64,000 nucleotides of DNA from Leptodactylus fallax (Eukaryota > Chordata > Amphibia > Anura > Leptodactylidae), in contig CAMRHE010000156.1 of assembly GCA_947044405.1 (NCBI GenBank), forward strand, positions 3,163,001 to 3,227,000, written 5' to 3'. Positions 47,721-59,986 of the stretch are shown here, one piece after another (position 1 is the stretch's first letter; the number at the start of each line of letters is the position of its first letter). The notes under the pieces are model-generated. The model saw only the letters and a program-made list of their open reading frames with translations. It searched no databases and was not told the origin of the DNA. The position numbers and the translations under genes are program-made.

Positions 47721-48195
47721 AAAGGGAGTCTAACATTTGCAAAACCACTTTTAAGCTAATGGCTCGTTGGAATGGCCTTTAAAAAGGCCATTCTTCTCCT
47801 ACCTTTCCTTGTTTTCTTCTCCCAGCCAATTCCAAGATAATTCATTTCTTCATGTATGGAAATGAGCACCCGGGGCGTTCCTCCTCTTCTGTGAGCACCC
47901 ACCTCGTCATCACTTCTCACCGCCCCTTCGTCTGTTGCGGTGACTCCCCTCTTGGTCTTCTTTCTTCTCGGTTCTCATTGGCAGCGCTGAACGGCAGCGA
48001 ATTCTCGAGCATGTGCAATCGGCTCTGCCACTTCGGGTTCAGTTAGAGCCGACTGCACATGACAGGCTGCCATTTTCCGGTGGTCTGTCACAAGAGCGTA
48101 CTGTGGCAGAGCTGATTGCGCATGCGCACAGCGCTGCGTACGAGGACTTAGAAGAAAGAACATACAGAGAAGACCAAGAGGGGAGTCACCGCAAC
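47721..48195. mobile_element. Foldback/MITE remnant with a 28-bp perfect inverted repeat
   Basis: GTTGCGGTGACTCCCCTCTT (47934) and its exact complement AAGAGGGGAGTCACCGCAAC (ending 48195) extend to 28 bp. Inner sequences (AATCGGCTCTGCCA, TGGCAGAGCTGATT) also pair. The left outer part begins AAAGGGAGTCTAACATTT. The right outer part is missing, because the Tc1 fragment starts directly at 48196. Confidence 0.7.
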
Positions 48196-48977
48196 ATGAA
48201 TATTCTTTGATCTAAACCATTCCACTGTAGCTCTGGCTGTATGTTTAAGGTCATTGTCTTGCTTTAAAGTGAATCTCTTTTCCAGTCTCAATTCTTTTCC
48301 AGCCTCCAACAGGTTTTCTTCCAGGATTGCCCTGAATTTAGCTCTATCCATCTTCCCATCAACTCTGACCAGCTTCTCTGTCCCTGCTGAAGAAAAGCAT
48401 CCCCACAGCATGATGCTGCCACCACCATGTTTCACAGTGGGAATGGTGTGTTCAGGGTGATCAGTCTTACTTTTCCTCCACACATACCGCTTTGCATTTA
48501 GGCCAAAAAGTTCAACTTTGGTCTCATCTGACCAGAGCACCTTCTTCCACATGTTTTCTGTGTCCCCTATATGGCTTGTGACAAACTTCAAACGGCACTT
48601 ATGTCTTTTTTCAACAATGGTTTTCTTCTTCCCACTCTTCCATAAAGGCCAGATTTGTGGAGTGCATGACTTATAGTTGTCCTGTGGACAGATTCTTCCA
48701 CCTGAGTGGTGGATTTCTGCAGCTCCTCCAGAGTGACAATGGACCTCTTGGCTGCTTCTCTGACCAGTGCTCTCCATGCTTGATCTGGCAGTTTAGGTGG
48801 ACAGCCATGTCTTGGTAGGTTTGCAGTTGTAGAATACTTTTTCCATATTTGGATTATGGATTGAACAGGTCTCCTTGGGATGCTCAAATTTTGGGATATG
48901 TTTTTATAACCTAACCCTACTTTAAACTTCTCCTCAACTTTATCTGTGACCTGTCTGGTGAGTTCCTAGGCCTTCAT
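48196..48977 (-). pseudogene. Tc1 transposase (family 5), truncated and broken
   Basis: The start codon lies at 48977 but is followed by TAG at codon 4. The helix-turn-helix region follows (VGLGYKNISQNLSIPRRPVQ, LPRHGCPPKLPDQA), then a frameshift near 48600, and the core with [12 protein letters not shown] and KQDNDLKHTAR. It stops at EWFRSKNIHV before the catalytic glutamate box, so it could not act even if read. The catalytic Asp-Asn-Asp motif is retained. Confidence 0.88.
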
Positions 48978-49346
48978 GATGCTGTTTGTTCACTAGTGTT
49001 CTCTAACAAACCACTGAGGCCTTCACAGAACAGGTGTAATTATACTGAGACTTAATTACACACAGGTGGACTTCTAAGTGACTTCTGAAGGCAATTGATT
49101 GCACTGGATTTTATTTAGGGGTATCAGAGTACAGGGGGTTGAATACTTTTGCACGTCACATTTTACAGATTTTTATTTGATTAAAATTTTTAAAACCATG
49201 TATCATTTTCATTCCACTTCACAATTATCTGCTACTTTGTGTTGGTCTATCACTTAAAATCTCAATACAATACATTTAAGTTTGTGGTTGTAAGGTAACA
49301 AAATGTGAAAAAGTTCAAGGGGTATGAATACTTTTGCAAGCCACTG
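48196..49346 (-). mobile_element. Tc1-like transposon, family 5, truncated
   Basis: The right end ACTTTTGCAAGCCACTG finishes at 49346 before TA (49347-49348). The left third, including the C-terminal transposase codons and the left inverted repeat, is absent, replaced by the foldback arm. Confidence 0.85.
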
Positions 49347-49348
49347 TA

Positions 49349-50284
49349 TATCCCTATCACACCCTATGCTGTACCCTAGATACCACACAAATGACTCCTG
49401 CCTTGACAAGTGCAGTACCAATTCTGCACCCTATAAACTCCCTATTATTTCCTATATGTTTCGTCCCACAACCTCCAGGACTCACCAGGAGATTATTAAC
49501 ACATCACGGGATCTAAAAGGAGAAGAAAAATAAATAACACTAAGTGCCACATTTATGTACCAAAACAAGTGTATAGTATTACATGCTACATCCAGTTACT
49601 TAGATAATGGATAAGTCTCCCAGTCATCTCCTTTGCTCCAGGAGTACACAAGGGTAGTTTAAACACAGGGGTGGATTAATGCCTGATGTTACAGGTAAGT
49701 TGCATCCCCACATTGATGGGGGAGATACAGGACTTGGCAAAGGCATGCATCCAGTGTGTTACATGTCTAAATGGCCCTCCTGATTCCATCTACTGTAATA
49801 CTGCCAAACCACTCCCTCCATGAAGTTACCAGATCATGCCCATTATGACAAGATCCCAGGACCTCTTAAAGTTATACTATATGCCGGGCTGGTATTTACA
49901 AGTCAGAAGAGGTGTGTCCGAGTTAGAGTCATACCTGGATATGCCCATTAGCCATGGAGAGTCTGTATTATGCTATATTCTAGGGCACTCACAAGTGAGG
50001 AGGGGTGTGTTAGCATCTTCCTAATCACATACTGGGGACAATGTATGCAGATAAGTGTGCTTACCAAATATATACTCCTGGGGCAGATGCTGAAAGGCAT
50101 CTTTGAAAATAAGCTAATTTACACAGCAGGTCCTATTAGTATAAACCAATGAGTAATATGGAGTATAGCAAATTATACTTTCCATTTATTGCTGTTTCTT
50201 GACTAGTCCAGTTTCCACTTCGGGTGCTTACTTCCGATCTCTTATGTCAGAAGTCACCTAAAAATGCAAAATTGAAATCCCAAC
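49349..50284. other. Unassigned
   Basis: No gene or repeat family recognised. Small internal similarities (CTGGTATTTACAAGTCAGAAG, ATTCTAGGGCACTCACAAG) are not convincing repeats. Confidence 0.45.
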
Positions 50285-51700
50285 GCTGTTCTGTTGACGA
50301 CACCCAAATATATCTCTCTGGCCCTGACATTACTGCTCTGCTATCCAGAGTTCCAGAGTGTCTTCTGGTCCTTTCTGAAACTCAACCTGGATAAAACAGA
50401 ATTCATCATCTTTCTTCCATCTCACTCAAGTCCCCTACCTGACCTATAAATCACAGTTAAGGAATCTAGTCTCTCACCAGTCTCACAAGTCCTATGCCTT
50501 TGGGTAACATTTGATTCTTTCCTGCCTTTCAAGCCACACATCAAACCTTCTAGCTGCTTACATCCCAAAATTATTTTCCATATTGGCTTCTTCCACAACC
50601 TGGAGTCTACAAAAATTGTACTTAATGCTTATCATCTCCTGGACTTCTGCAACATCCTTTTCTGTGGCCTCCCAGCTAACTCTCTTGCTCCCCTCCAATT
50701 CATTGTTAACTGTGCTGCCCAGTTAATCCACCTCTCCTTTCATTATCTGTCACTCCCCTCTGCCATTCCCTTCACTGGCTGTCCATTGCCCAACAAATTC
50801 AGACACACGGACGGAGCGAGGATGCCCAGAAGAGGTGAGTTAAAGTGAGTATAAGTGTTTGTTATTTTTAATAACTTCTCCTGGGCCTCTACTTATTATA
50901 CTCTGGGGTCTGAGGAGACCCCAGAGTATAATAATAGCACCGACTCTAGGAGGGGGGGGGCTCTTGTCAGCACGTAATACTGTGTGGGGGCCACTGTGGA
51001 GCACGTAATACTGTGTGAGCGCCACTGTGGAGCACATAATACTGTGTAGGGGCCACTCTGGAGCACGTAATACTGTCCCAGTATTGTTTACATGCCGGGT
51101 CATGTGCCGCTCACTCACCCTTATCCTTGATAACTGCAGTTGTGGGTACTAAAGCTGTATCCCTTTGAAGTACAGTATCTGAGATAACCGTAACCACAAC
51201 TATCAAGAATTCGCTCTAGGGAGGGGGCCCCAGACAAAAGTTTGCACCCGGGCCCACAAGACTTTAGTTACGCCACTACTCTGACCTAATCTCTCGCTAC
51301 CTTCCCACACGAAATCTCTGATCCACACAATGTCTTCTTCACTTTTCTCCGATTTGCTTTTCATACAACCGACTCCAATATTTCGCACATATATCCCCCA
51401 TACTCTGAAACTGACTTCCATGATTCATAACATTGTCCCCCACAATAGCAGCCTTCAAATGTAACCTGAAGACCCACCTCATTAGAATAGCATACAACAC
51501 ATATTAACCCTGTTTCCACTATGCCATCTTATGAGTAACTGTTACCCTCACCTATTGTCTCCACCTACCTTTATATATTGTAATCCCTTGTGGAAAGGAC
51601 CTTCTTTCCTACTTGTATCAAGTTAGTCATCTAATTAGTTTTGACATCTTTTTCCCTTGTTACATTGATTGTTAAAATGATTTGTGTTATTTGTGCGTCC
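50285..51700 (+). pseudogene. L2-clade LINE fragment split by the minisatellite element
   Basis: VDDTQIYLSGPDITALL marks the (Y/A)xDD box near 50310. Broken frames continue with LNLDKTEFIIF-like and LLDFCNILFCGLPANSLA-like text to about 50805. After the inserted repeat the C-terminal region resumes at 51279 (YLPTRNL, then TSLE), and a 3' end with ATTGTAATCCCTTGTGG near 51580. Frameshifts and a missing first Asp motif make it non-functional. Confidence 0.75.
50806..51278 (+). repeat. Hairpin/31-bp minisatellite element, copy 4
   Basis: It begins mid-core (GGACGGAGCGAGGATGCCC), has the splice-donor-like GAGGTGAGTT near 50837, the perfect hairpin at 50895-50932 (identical arms to copy 3), three 31-bp units (about 50975-51075) and the hAT-type end TAGTTACGCCACT at 51265-51277. 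The 5' part is lost. Confidence 0.85.
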
Positions 51701-51802
51701 ATGGCTGGCATTAGGGGAGGGCACACTGGGCAGCAGGGCCAGTTTTAGACAAAGGGGGCCCTGGGCAAGTTTACAAGTGGGCCCTAAATTCTAAGACATA
51801 CT

Positions 51803-53638
51803 CAGTGGAGTAACTACCACCATAGCAGCTGCTATGGGGCCCATGACCATAGGGGGCGTGGTGGGCCCCTACTGCTTTTGTTTTTTAAATAGGCAATTAA
51901 AGAGGTATTCCCACGAACATAAACAATTTTTAAATTTGTAGATAATTAAAAGTTAAACATTTTTGCAAATATAAGTAATTAAACATTTTGCAGAATTAAA
52001 AAAATGTATTTCTAAATATCTTGTGGTCACAGTCTTGTTGTCTTGATTGGTTGCCAATGGATACGACCATGAATGCAGGAACTTTCTAAGGTCAGAAAAT
52101 CAGTAATGATATCCTTATTGTGGTCGGGATATCTTCTCATACATGTAGTATCCCTATTCTGGCTCAGAGTAGAGGCTACAGACCTGCATGGAGTTTGTGA
52201 TGGAGATCTTACTGTAGAACTGAGAGAGACTTCACTTAGGTTGTACCACTGAACATTACCAGATAACTCAACTCCTCTGTAAGACATGTGGAAGATGTTC
52301 AGATGAAGGTTTATTCAAGTAGAACTCTTGATAGATGAAATACAGTTTGTAAAAAAGATGGTAGTTGTCCAAGTTGAGAGAGGCAGGAAATAAACAACTT
52401 GAAGAACATGGATGATGTCACAGACAGGAGGGGGGAGTAGAGAGTGAGTAAGGGAGTAGAGATAGGACAAGATTAGATGAGAAGCACAAGTAAAACAAAG
52501 CATGACAATAAACAGTGAAGCACTGAATGCATGACCCAAGGTAGGACATGACAGCCCCTGTCTGATAATCCTGCTACAATAAGAAAATCATGGCTGGGTT
52601 TTTGACAAGTCCCAGACCATAGAAAGTTTCTACATTTGTGGTCGTATCCATTGGCAACCGATCAAGGCACTACTAAGATGGTTAAGAGAAAATCTTTAAA
52701 ACGCTGCAGAATTTTTAACTACTTATATTTGCAAAAATGTTTAACTTTTAATTACCTACAAATATAGATATGATTATGTTCATGGGAATACCCCTTTAAC
52801 TGCTGGAGTTACTCTAGCAGGTAACAGGCCCCATTTATTTACTGGTCCCCCCTCCTGCCCACGGCCAGCCCCACTTCCCCTTCAGCCCTCCAAGGTGCCC
52901 CATGTGTCCCATATCACATCCCTTACAGGGCATAGGGATCGGTAAGTATGGCTGCGGTAATTGATATTTGTTGGGCAAACCTCCCAAGGTCTATCTCGCA
53001 AGGTTTGCCTGACAGTTTCGCTCAGACAAACTGCTATTATTAAACTCTGGGGTCTTTTCTGACTCCAGAGTATAATGTTCAGAGGCCCGGGTTAGGTGAA
53101 AGAAAAAAACAATCTTACTTACCTTTCTTGTACTCCAACGCCAATTCCTGCTGTCTTCGACCCTCTTCAATGATGTCACAGATGGCATGCGAGTCCGGTT
53201 TGTGTCACTGGTGCACGTGCACAATGACGCCGACATAACCCATTTCTGTGATGTCATTAAAGGGGATTGAAGACAGCAGTAAGTAGCACTGGAGCACAGG
53301 AGAGGTAAGTGAGATGCTTTTTTTTCTTTTTTTTACCTCCCCTAGGCCTCCAAACATTATACTCTGGGTTCTGAAGAGACCTCACAGTATAATAATAGCT
53401 CATGGGTTGTGATCCCCAAAAATTTTCGGGTTCTGCTGAACCCCAATTTTTTGTAACATTTGTACCAAACATTGTAGAGGACATTATACTGTGCGAAGGG
53501 ACTGCTATGGGACATTATACTGTGTGAAGGGGCTGCCTTGGGACATTAAGCTGTGTTAAAGGGCCGTCAATGAGACATTATATCTTGTGAAGGGGACACT
53601 ATGGGATATTATACCTTGTGAAGCAGCCACTATGGGAC

Positions 53639-53640
<2 letters not shown>
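51803..53640 (+). repeat. Hairpin/31-bp minisatellite element, copy 5
   Basis: Starts CAGTGGAGTAACTACC (51803), is interrupted by a TTAA MITE (51898-52799), and continues with an imperfect hairpin (53035-53076), a core with outward splice-donor-like motifs (CTTACTTACCTTTC near 53115, GAGGTAAGTGAG near 53303), a second hairpin (53356-53393) and 31-bp units (GGACATTATACTGTGTGAAG) from about 53475. The right terminus is not seen. Confidence 0.8.
51898..52799. mobile_element. TTAA MITE inside minisatellite element copy 5
   Basis: TTAAAGAGGTATTCCCACGA on the left and TGGGAATACCCCTTTAA on the right are inverted, and the subterminal parts pair for about 85 bp (AAAAGTTAAACATTTTTGCA against TGCAAAAATGTTTAACTTTT). 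Confidence 0.8.
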
Positions 53641-53689
<49 letters not shown>

Positions 53690-53692
53690 CTA
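53641..53692. repeat. (TCTA)n microsatellite
   Basis: About a dozen uninterrupted TCTA units directly after the minisatellite, then a CTCTATCTG variant. Confidence 0.95.
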
Positions 53693-53763
53693 TCTGTGAA
53701 TTATGTTAGTGGGTATATAAATGAGACATTTGAGGAAAGGATATGATCGGTTTCTCTCCGCCA

Positions 53764-54150
53764 ATTTCAAGAGGACCTTTCACGTCCTCTGGCACCCGTG
53801 GTTTTATATACCGCTGGAAAGCTGACAGTGCGTTGAATTCAGCATGCTATCAGCTTTTATGGTACGCGTCCGGGTGCAGGAGATATCAGTGCCAACAGTT
53901 TCAACACCGATATCCCTTCACCGTGGGCCTTACTACTCAGCGTCATCGCTGGGCAGTAAGGAATGTGCACTCTGACAGTACAATGCTATGGAAGAGTACT
54001 GTCGGGGGGGGGGGGTGTTCCTTACCACCCAGCAATGACACTAAGCAGTAAGGTCCACCCTTCTGACAGTGGTGAGATATCGTGCCGGCACCAATATCTC
54101 CAGCACACAGGTTCATATTGGGAAAGCTGATAGTGTCATCTTTCTAGCCA
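53764..54150. mobile_element. Palindromic MITE
   Basis: Imperfect arms in mirrored order: GAAAGCTGACAGTG against AGCTGATAGTGTC, GATATCAGTGCC against GGCACCAATATC, and CCTTACTACTCAGCGTCATC against AATGACACTAAGCAGTAAGG. A poly(G) run lies at about 54004-54015. Confidence 0.65.
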
Positions 54151-54487
54151 GTGTCGGACTGGGATGTCTAGGGACCACCAGTGGAATTCTTTCTTGGGGC
54201 CCACCGCCAGGACCCCTGCAGATCAGCTGTAAGGAGAGAGCGCGGCTACTGGTAATAACAATGCCATACTGCTCACCCGCCATACACACCACTGCACTAC
54301 CTGAACCTACTGCTACACCCTGTATGGCAAGCAAGTAGTGTGGCTCCTGAAATTGTTACCATTACCTGTAGCCGCAGTGTCCTGGAAAAGTTGATCTTCA
54401 GGGTTCCTGGCTGACGGAACCATGCAGATGTAATATTGATGGCCTATCCTAAGTACAGGACATCAATATTATAAAGATGGATAAACC
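54151..54487. other. Possible hAT-like end and spacer
   Basis: CAGTGTCGGACTGGGATG at about 54151 resembles a hAT-type terminus known from vertebrates. No partner end found. Confidence 0.35.
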
Positions 54488-54840
54488 CTTTAAAGAGGTT
54501 GTCCAGTAATTGGAGCAACTCATGTGGTGGGCGGGAAGTGTGAAAAAAAAAAATTGTAAATACTCTCTCGTTCCTTGGCTCTCCGTTATCCACCACCAGT
54601 GTCCATTCTATCTTGTGCCGGCGTCTTCTTGCCGGGAGTCCTGCGCCTCATATGACCGCTGAGACCAATCAAGTACAGGAGGTACAAGATTTCCAGAATG
54701 AGGCGCCGCCATGAGACCAAATAGACACTGGCATGGGACAACGGGGTGCTCGGGACAGGTGAGTATGCTTTTATTTTTTCACCTTCACCGGCCTAATTAT
54801 TAAATTTTTTTTTAGTCTGGACAACCTGTTCAAGACTGAT
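54488..54840. mobile_element. MITE with TTAAAG-type end
   Basis: TTTAAAGAGGTTGTCCAGTA on the left and CTGGACAACCTGTTCAAG on the right pair as short inverted repeats. The centre is non-coding. Confidence 0.55.
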
Positions 54841-55216
54841 GCACTGTCTTTTATTAGCAACATATTGGCAAACTTTTATTTCATTGGGGGTTGGTTAAAA
54901 AGGTTAAATCTGCCATGTAAATAAATAAGCCATGTTAAATCAGCCCCAGAATATTTACACTGTATGAATAGAATGCATGACATTATTTTTTTAACATCAT
55001 GCATCCTATTTGTACAGTGTAAATACTATGGGGCTGACTTATCACAGCTTTTGTTCTAAAAAAAAACTGGTGTACAAGCCATTAAAAAAGTAACACATTT
55101 TTTGAGTGAAAATTTTTGCAAAAAAAAAAAATTTGCGACTTTTTGAGTTTTGCACACTGCACACCACTTTTCTGGCCCTGTAATTTTTATCATTTTTTAA
55201 TTTACTCCACCTTTCT
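54841..55216. other. Unassigned AT-rich sequence
   Basis: No gene or repeat recognised. Confidence 0.45.
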
Positions 55217-57668
55217 AGTATTAATGATACCAGAGATCTACATCAGCAAGGAGCTGGTGTGGTTATGGGTAAAGCCCCTGGACCGGATGGTCTGCCCCTA
55301 GCTTATTACAAAAAGCTTGGACCTCATATTAGCCCTCAGTTGTTAAGTGTTTAACTCCCTTTCCACCGGTTCAGCTTTGTGTCGTGACTTGCTACGGGCA
55401 CACATCGCGGTAATTCCGAAGTCTGGTAAAGATCCCCAGCTATCGCCCCATTTCCCTCCCTCGACCTTAAAATTCTCGCCAAGATCCTTGCATCGCGACT
55501 AACGCTCCTGTTAGGTGACATAGTTCACCCTGATCAGGCTGGCTTTATGCCATAACGAGAGGCCAGAGACAATACTACCAAAGCTATTAATCTCATTCAT
55601 GGCACCAGATTATCTGGCAAACCTCTGGTGCTTCTCTCTGCAGACGTGGAGAAGGCCTTTGACAGGGTTAATTGGCAGTTCATGAAGGAAATCCTGTTGC
55701 ACGTGGGTCTCCGAGAGAATATGATGAACTGAATCTTGGCCTTATACTCCCACCCTTCTGCATTGGTTGGGGTCAATGGTTTACTCTCCCAACCTTTCCC
55801 CATTGCTAATGGCACTAGGCAGGGATGCCCCTTGTTGCCCCTTATTTTTATCCTGACTTTAGAGACTTTTCTTCGCCATGTTAGGGCCCACTCTGCCCGT
55901 CTCTATAAAGTGGCGGCATATGTCGACGATTTATTGTTTTTTCTCTTGTCCCCCCATGTCTCCATTCCCATCTTGATGTCCTCCTTCCAGGAATACTCCC
56001 AGCTCTCTATTTTTAAGATTAACTTTTCTAAATCAGAGGCACTTAATGTGATTCTCCCTTCCTCTCAGATATCCTCCTTGAGCCAATCCTTCACCTTCCA
56101 CTGGGCAACCCACACTCTAAAATATTTAGGGATCCATCTCACACCTGACCCGAAAGGCCTTTTCCGACACAATTTTCCACCCATCCTGGCTTCAATTCGC
56201 GCTAATTGTAATAGATGGCCTACAGGGACATTTACCTGGTTTGGGAGATGCAGTATTTTTAAAATGAACATCCTACCACGTCTCCTATACTTAATGCAGG
56301 TTTTGCCCATCTACATTCCTGCTTCCTTTTTTCAGACACTTTCCACCATTCAGTTGGCATTCATCTGGTCGGGAAAACCGGCGAGAGTTGGCAGATCACT
56401 CCTTTTTCTCCCTAGAAGTTGCGGTGGCCTAGCCCTCCCTGACATGAAGTCATATTACCTCGCTGCTCATCTGGCCCGTATAGTTGACTGGTGTAGACAT
56501 AGTTCAATCAAACCTTGGGTTTATATAGAGCAAGCATTCTCCACGGTCCCAATGCAGACGGCCCCATGGCTGGAGCCTTCTTCCTTGAAGGCCCTTCATT
56601 CCCACCCAACTATCGGCCCCACGCTTAGACTCTGCTCCAGACGCTTAATCCGTTCTCACTTCCTCCCTCTGGACTCATCGTACTATCTTGGGGAATGCTA
56701 GGTTTCCTCTGGGAATCTCTGAAAGGGTATTTTGCAATTGACGTCGCCATGGGTTCTATCAAACATGCCACTTCCGAGATGATTCCAGTTGGCGAACGAC
56801 ACTGCGTACTCAGCCCCTGACTCACTTGCCTCTTCTTGACGCTTGGCGCGATATGCAGCTTCGTCATTTTATGAACTTACTCCCGGCACCGACAGAATAT
56901 AGGTCTGAACCTACGTCTCTGGAACACATTTGTTTGGGAGCCGGCCTTTTTCACCATTCTCGCTCAGTTATCTATATCCTACTGATTGACCCTATTGAAG
57001 GGTTTGTTCCCCCTTTTATGTTGAAGTGGGAGACGGGCCTATCCCTTTCCCTCTCCCATGAGCAGAGGAGACGTATTTTCTGCCTCTTGCACAGGGCCTC
57101 CGTCAGCTCCCGCTACCAGGAGGCCAGTTTCAAGATCCTGTACCGTTGGTATAGGGTCCCCACAAGGCTACACATGTTTTTCCCGCAGGTTCCCCCTATG
57201 TCCTGGAGGTGTGGGCAGGAGGAGGGTGACATGCTACATGTCTTCTGGTCCTGTCCTGCCCTGTCCCCATTTTGGGACAGTGTTAAACGGATCATTTTGC
57301 AAATTACTGAGACGTCTCATCATTTGGGCCCTGCTTTGTTTCTTCTCCACCATTGCGAGTCTTCAGTGCGAACTTACAAGCACTCACTATTCCGTTTTCT
57401 GGTCCTCGCAGCTCTTGCTTGCATTCCACAATATTGGAGACGAGTAGAACCACCTCCGCTCTCCCTCTGGATTCTAAGGGTCAATGACATTATGCGCATG
57501 GAAATCCTCACTTCCTTCCTGCATGACACAGTTGAAGTCTTTAACAAAACCTGGTTTTACTGGTTGAAATTCCAACACTCTGGCCTTCCATTTAGGCCTG
57601 AGCGCTGTGTTCTGTGCCTGGTCTACACCTTCAGCCTCAGTACTAAAACTGCTTACTGTATATGTTAA
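55217..57668 (+). pseudogene. L1 ORF2 C-terminal two-thirds, frameshifted
   Basis: Motifs in order: GKAPGPDGLPLAYYKKLG near 55270, a broken stretch with ADVEKAFDRVNWQF near 55645, then an open frame 55736-56701 with IANGTRQGCPLLPLIF and AAYVDDLLFF (catalytic YVDD), and another 56826-57668 with RWYRVPTRLHMF and CGQEEGDMLHVFWSCP. The zinc knuckle has lost its first cysteine (SWRC). At least three frame changes (near 55350, 55735, 56700) inactivate it. The endonuclease domain is missing because of 5' truncation. Confidence 0.88.
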
Positions 57669-58048
57669 TGTCTGTTCTTATATTATGGATTATAGGTCCT
57701 TCCACTGAGGACCCGACACGGCCGGCTCTCCAGTCCCTCTTTGGGGCCCTCAAGTGGTATGTTTTTCTGTTTCCCTCCCCTACTCACATCCCTCAGCTGC
57801 TCCCCTCCCTTTTTTTCTCTCCCTTCTCTCCTCCTCTCTTTCCTTTCTGCTTTTATCGCTTTTTCTGCTTTCCTTCTCTTCCACTTCCCATCTTTCTTCC
57901 TACTCATCTTCGATATCCCTGTGACCTGTCCCAGGGTTCCCCGGGTGGTTCCGGTCTGCATTGTTTATGTTTGTATTTTTGTATCATTGGTCTGATTTGG
58001 ACCTTGTTGTATTATTATAAAAATATAATAAACATTTGAATTGAAAAA
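55217..58048 (+). mobile_element. 5'-truncated L1-type LINE
   Basis: Homology to ORF2 starts inside the reverse transcriptase near 55217 and runs to the 3' UTR, which ends AATAAACATTTGAATTG plus an A-run at about 58048. 5' truncation is usual for L1 insertions. A target duplication could not be identified. The family differs from the L1 at 7118. Confidence 0.88.
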
Positions 58049-58267
58049 AAAACATTATTTATTTCTATCTGCTGGTTTAACATACAAACTCGTATTGAAG
58101 ACATTATTCTCAAATTTTACCAACACATTAAAATATCGGACCTCTTGTTTGGAAAAAAACAAGGTAAATCTAATATCCTCATCAATTTGGTTAAAACCAT
58201 AAAAAGCATAGACAGACTCAATGGTCACTTGTCCATAAGCGAAAAATCTAAGCTGTGTCAATTGTAG
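58049..58267. other. Unassigned, possibly more of the Penelope-like element
   Basis: AT-rich sequence between the L1 tail and the first recognisable Penelope-like codons. No motif seen. Confidence 0.35.
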
Positions 58268-58357
58268 TCTAATGGAAAAAAGTAATATTTTCATTAATAA
58301 TGATAAACAGTATAATATCAATTTTTATTTGACATATAATAGTGACTATGTCATTTA

Positions 58358-59986
58358 CAGTGCCTTGCGAAAGTATTCGTCCCCCTTGAACTTTTCAACC
58401 TTTTGCCACATTTCAGGCTTCAAACATAAAGATATAAAATTTTAATTTTTTGGTAAAGAATCAACAACAAGTGGGACACAATTGTGAAGTGGAATGAAAT
58501 TTATTGGTTATTTTAAACTTTTGCAACAAATAAAAAAACTGAAAAGTGGGGCGTGTAATATTATTCGGCCCCCTTAAGTTAATACTTTGTAGCGCCACCT
58601 TTTGCTGCGATTACCGCTGCAAGTCACTTGGGGTATGTCTCTATCAGTTTTGCACATCGAGAGACTGAAATTCTTGCCCATTCTTCCTTTGAAAACAGCT
58701 CGAGCTCAGTGAAGTTGGATGGAGAGCGTTTGTGAACAGCAGTTTTCAGCTCTTTCCACAGATTCTCGATTGGATTCAGGTCTGGACTTTGACTTGGCCA
58801 TTCTAACACCTGGATACGTTTATTTGTGAACCATTCCATTGTAGATTTTGCTTTATGTTTGGGATCATTGTCTTGTTGGAAGATAAATCTCCTTCCCAGT
58901 CTCAGGTCTTTTGCAAACTCCAACAGGTTTTCTTCCAGAATGGTCCTGTATTTGGCTCCATCCATCTTCCCATCAATTTTAACCATCTTCCCTGTCCCTG
59001 CTGAAGAAAAGCAGGCCCAAACCATGATGCTGCCACCACCATGTTTCACAGTGGGGATGGTGTGTTCAGGGTGATGAGCTGAGTTGCTTTTACACCAAAC
59101 ATATCGTTTTGCGTTGTGGCCAAAAAGTTCGATTTTGGTTTCATCTGACCAGAGCACCTTCTTCCACATGTTTGGTGTGTCTCCCAGGTGGCTTGTGGCA
59201 AACTTTAAACGAGACTTTTTATGGATATCTTTGAGAAATGGCTTTCTTCTTGCCACTCTTCCATAAAGGCCAGATTTGTGCAGTGTACGACTGATTGTTG
59301 TCCTATGGACAGACTCGCCCACCTCAGCTGTAGATCTCTGCAGTTCATCCAGAATGATCATGGGCCTCTTGGCTGCATCTCTGATCAGTCTTCTCCTTGT
59401 TTGAGATGAAAGTTTAGAGGGACGGCCGAGTCTTGGTAGATTTGCAATGGTCTGATACTCCTTCCATTTCAATATGATCGCTTGCACAGTGCTCCTTGGG
59501 ATGTTTAAAGTTTGGGAAATCTTTTTGTATCCAAATCCGGCTTTAAACTTCTCACAACAGTATCACGGACCTGCCTGGTGTGTTCCTTGGTCTTCATGAT
59601 GCTCTCTGCGCTTTAAACAGAACCCTGAGACTATCACAGAGCAGGTGCATTTATACGGAGACTTGATTACACACAGGTGGATTATATTTATCATCATCAG
59701 TCATTTAGGACAACATTGGATCATTCAGAGATCCTCACTGAACTTCTGGAGTGAGTTTGCTGCACTGAAAGTACAGGGGACGAATAATATTGCACGCCCC
59801 ACTTTTCAGTGTTTTATTTTTTACAAAAGTTTAAAATAACCAATAAATTTCGTTCCACTTCCCAATTGTGTTCCACTTGTTGATTCTTCACCAAAAAATT
59901 AAAATTTTATATCTTTATGTTTGAAGCCTGAAATGTGGCAAAAGGTTGAAAAGTTCAAGGGGGCCGAATACTTTCGCAAGGCACTG
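58358..59986 (-). mobile_element. Tc1-like transposon, family 4, copy B
   Basis: CAGTGCCTTGCGAAAGTATT (58358) and CTTTCGCAAGGCACTG (ending 59986), flanked by TA (58356-58357, 59987-59988). At 1629 bp both long inverted repeats are complete, unlike copy A at 44200. Inserted in the Penelope-like fragment. Confidence 0.95.
58579..59597 (-). pseudogene. Tc1 transposase (family 4, copy B), two lesions
   Basis: The start is ATG 59597, the stop TAA at 58579-58581 (KGGATKY). A 1-bp loss near 59550 shifts the frame in the first helix-turn-helix, and a CGA to TGA change at about 58624 (TYPK then stop) removes the last 15 residues. Between these, 287 codons are open, including [30 protein letters not shown] and DLNPIENLW. 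It is close to the intact copy at 44592-45611. Confidence 0.93.

Noticed and set aside
57662..58039. 125-codon frame after the L1 ORF2
   Set aside because: Pyrimidine-rich L1 3' UTR read through. Composition, not coding.
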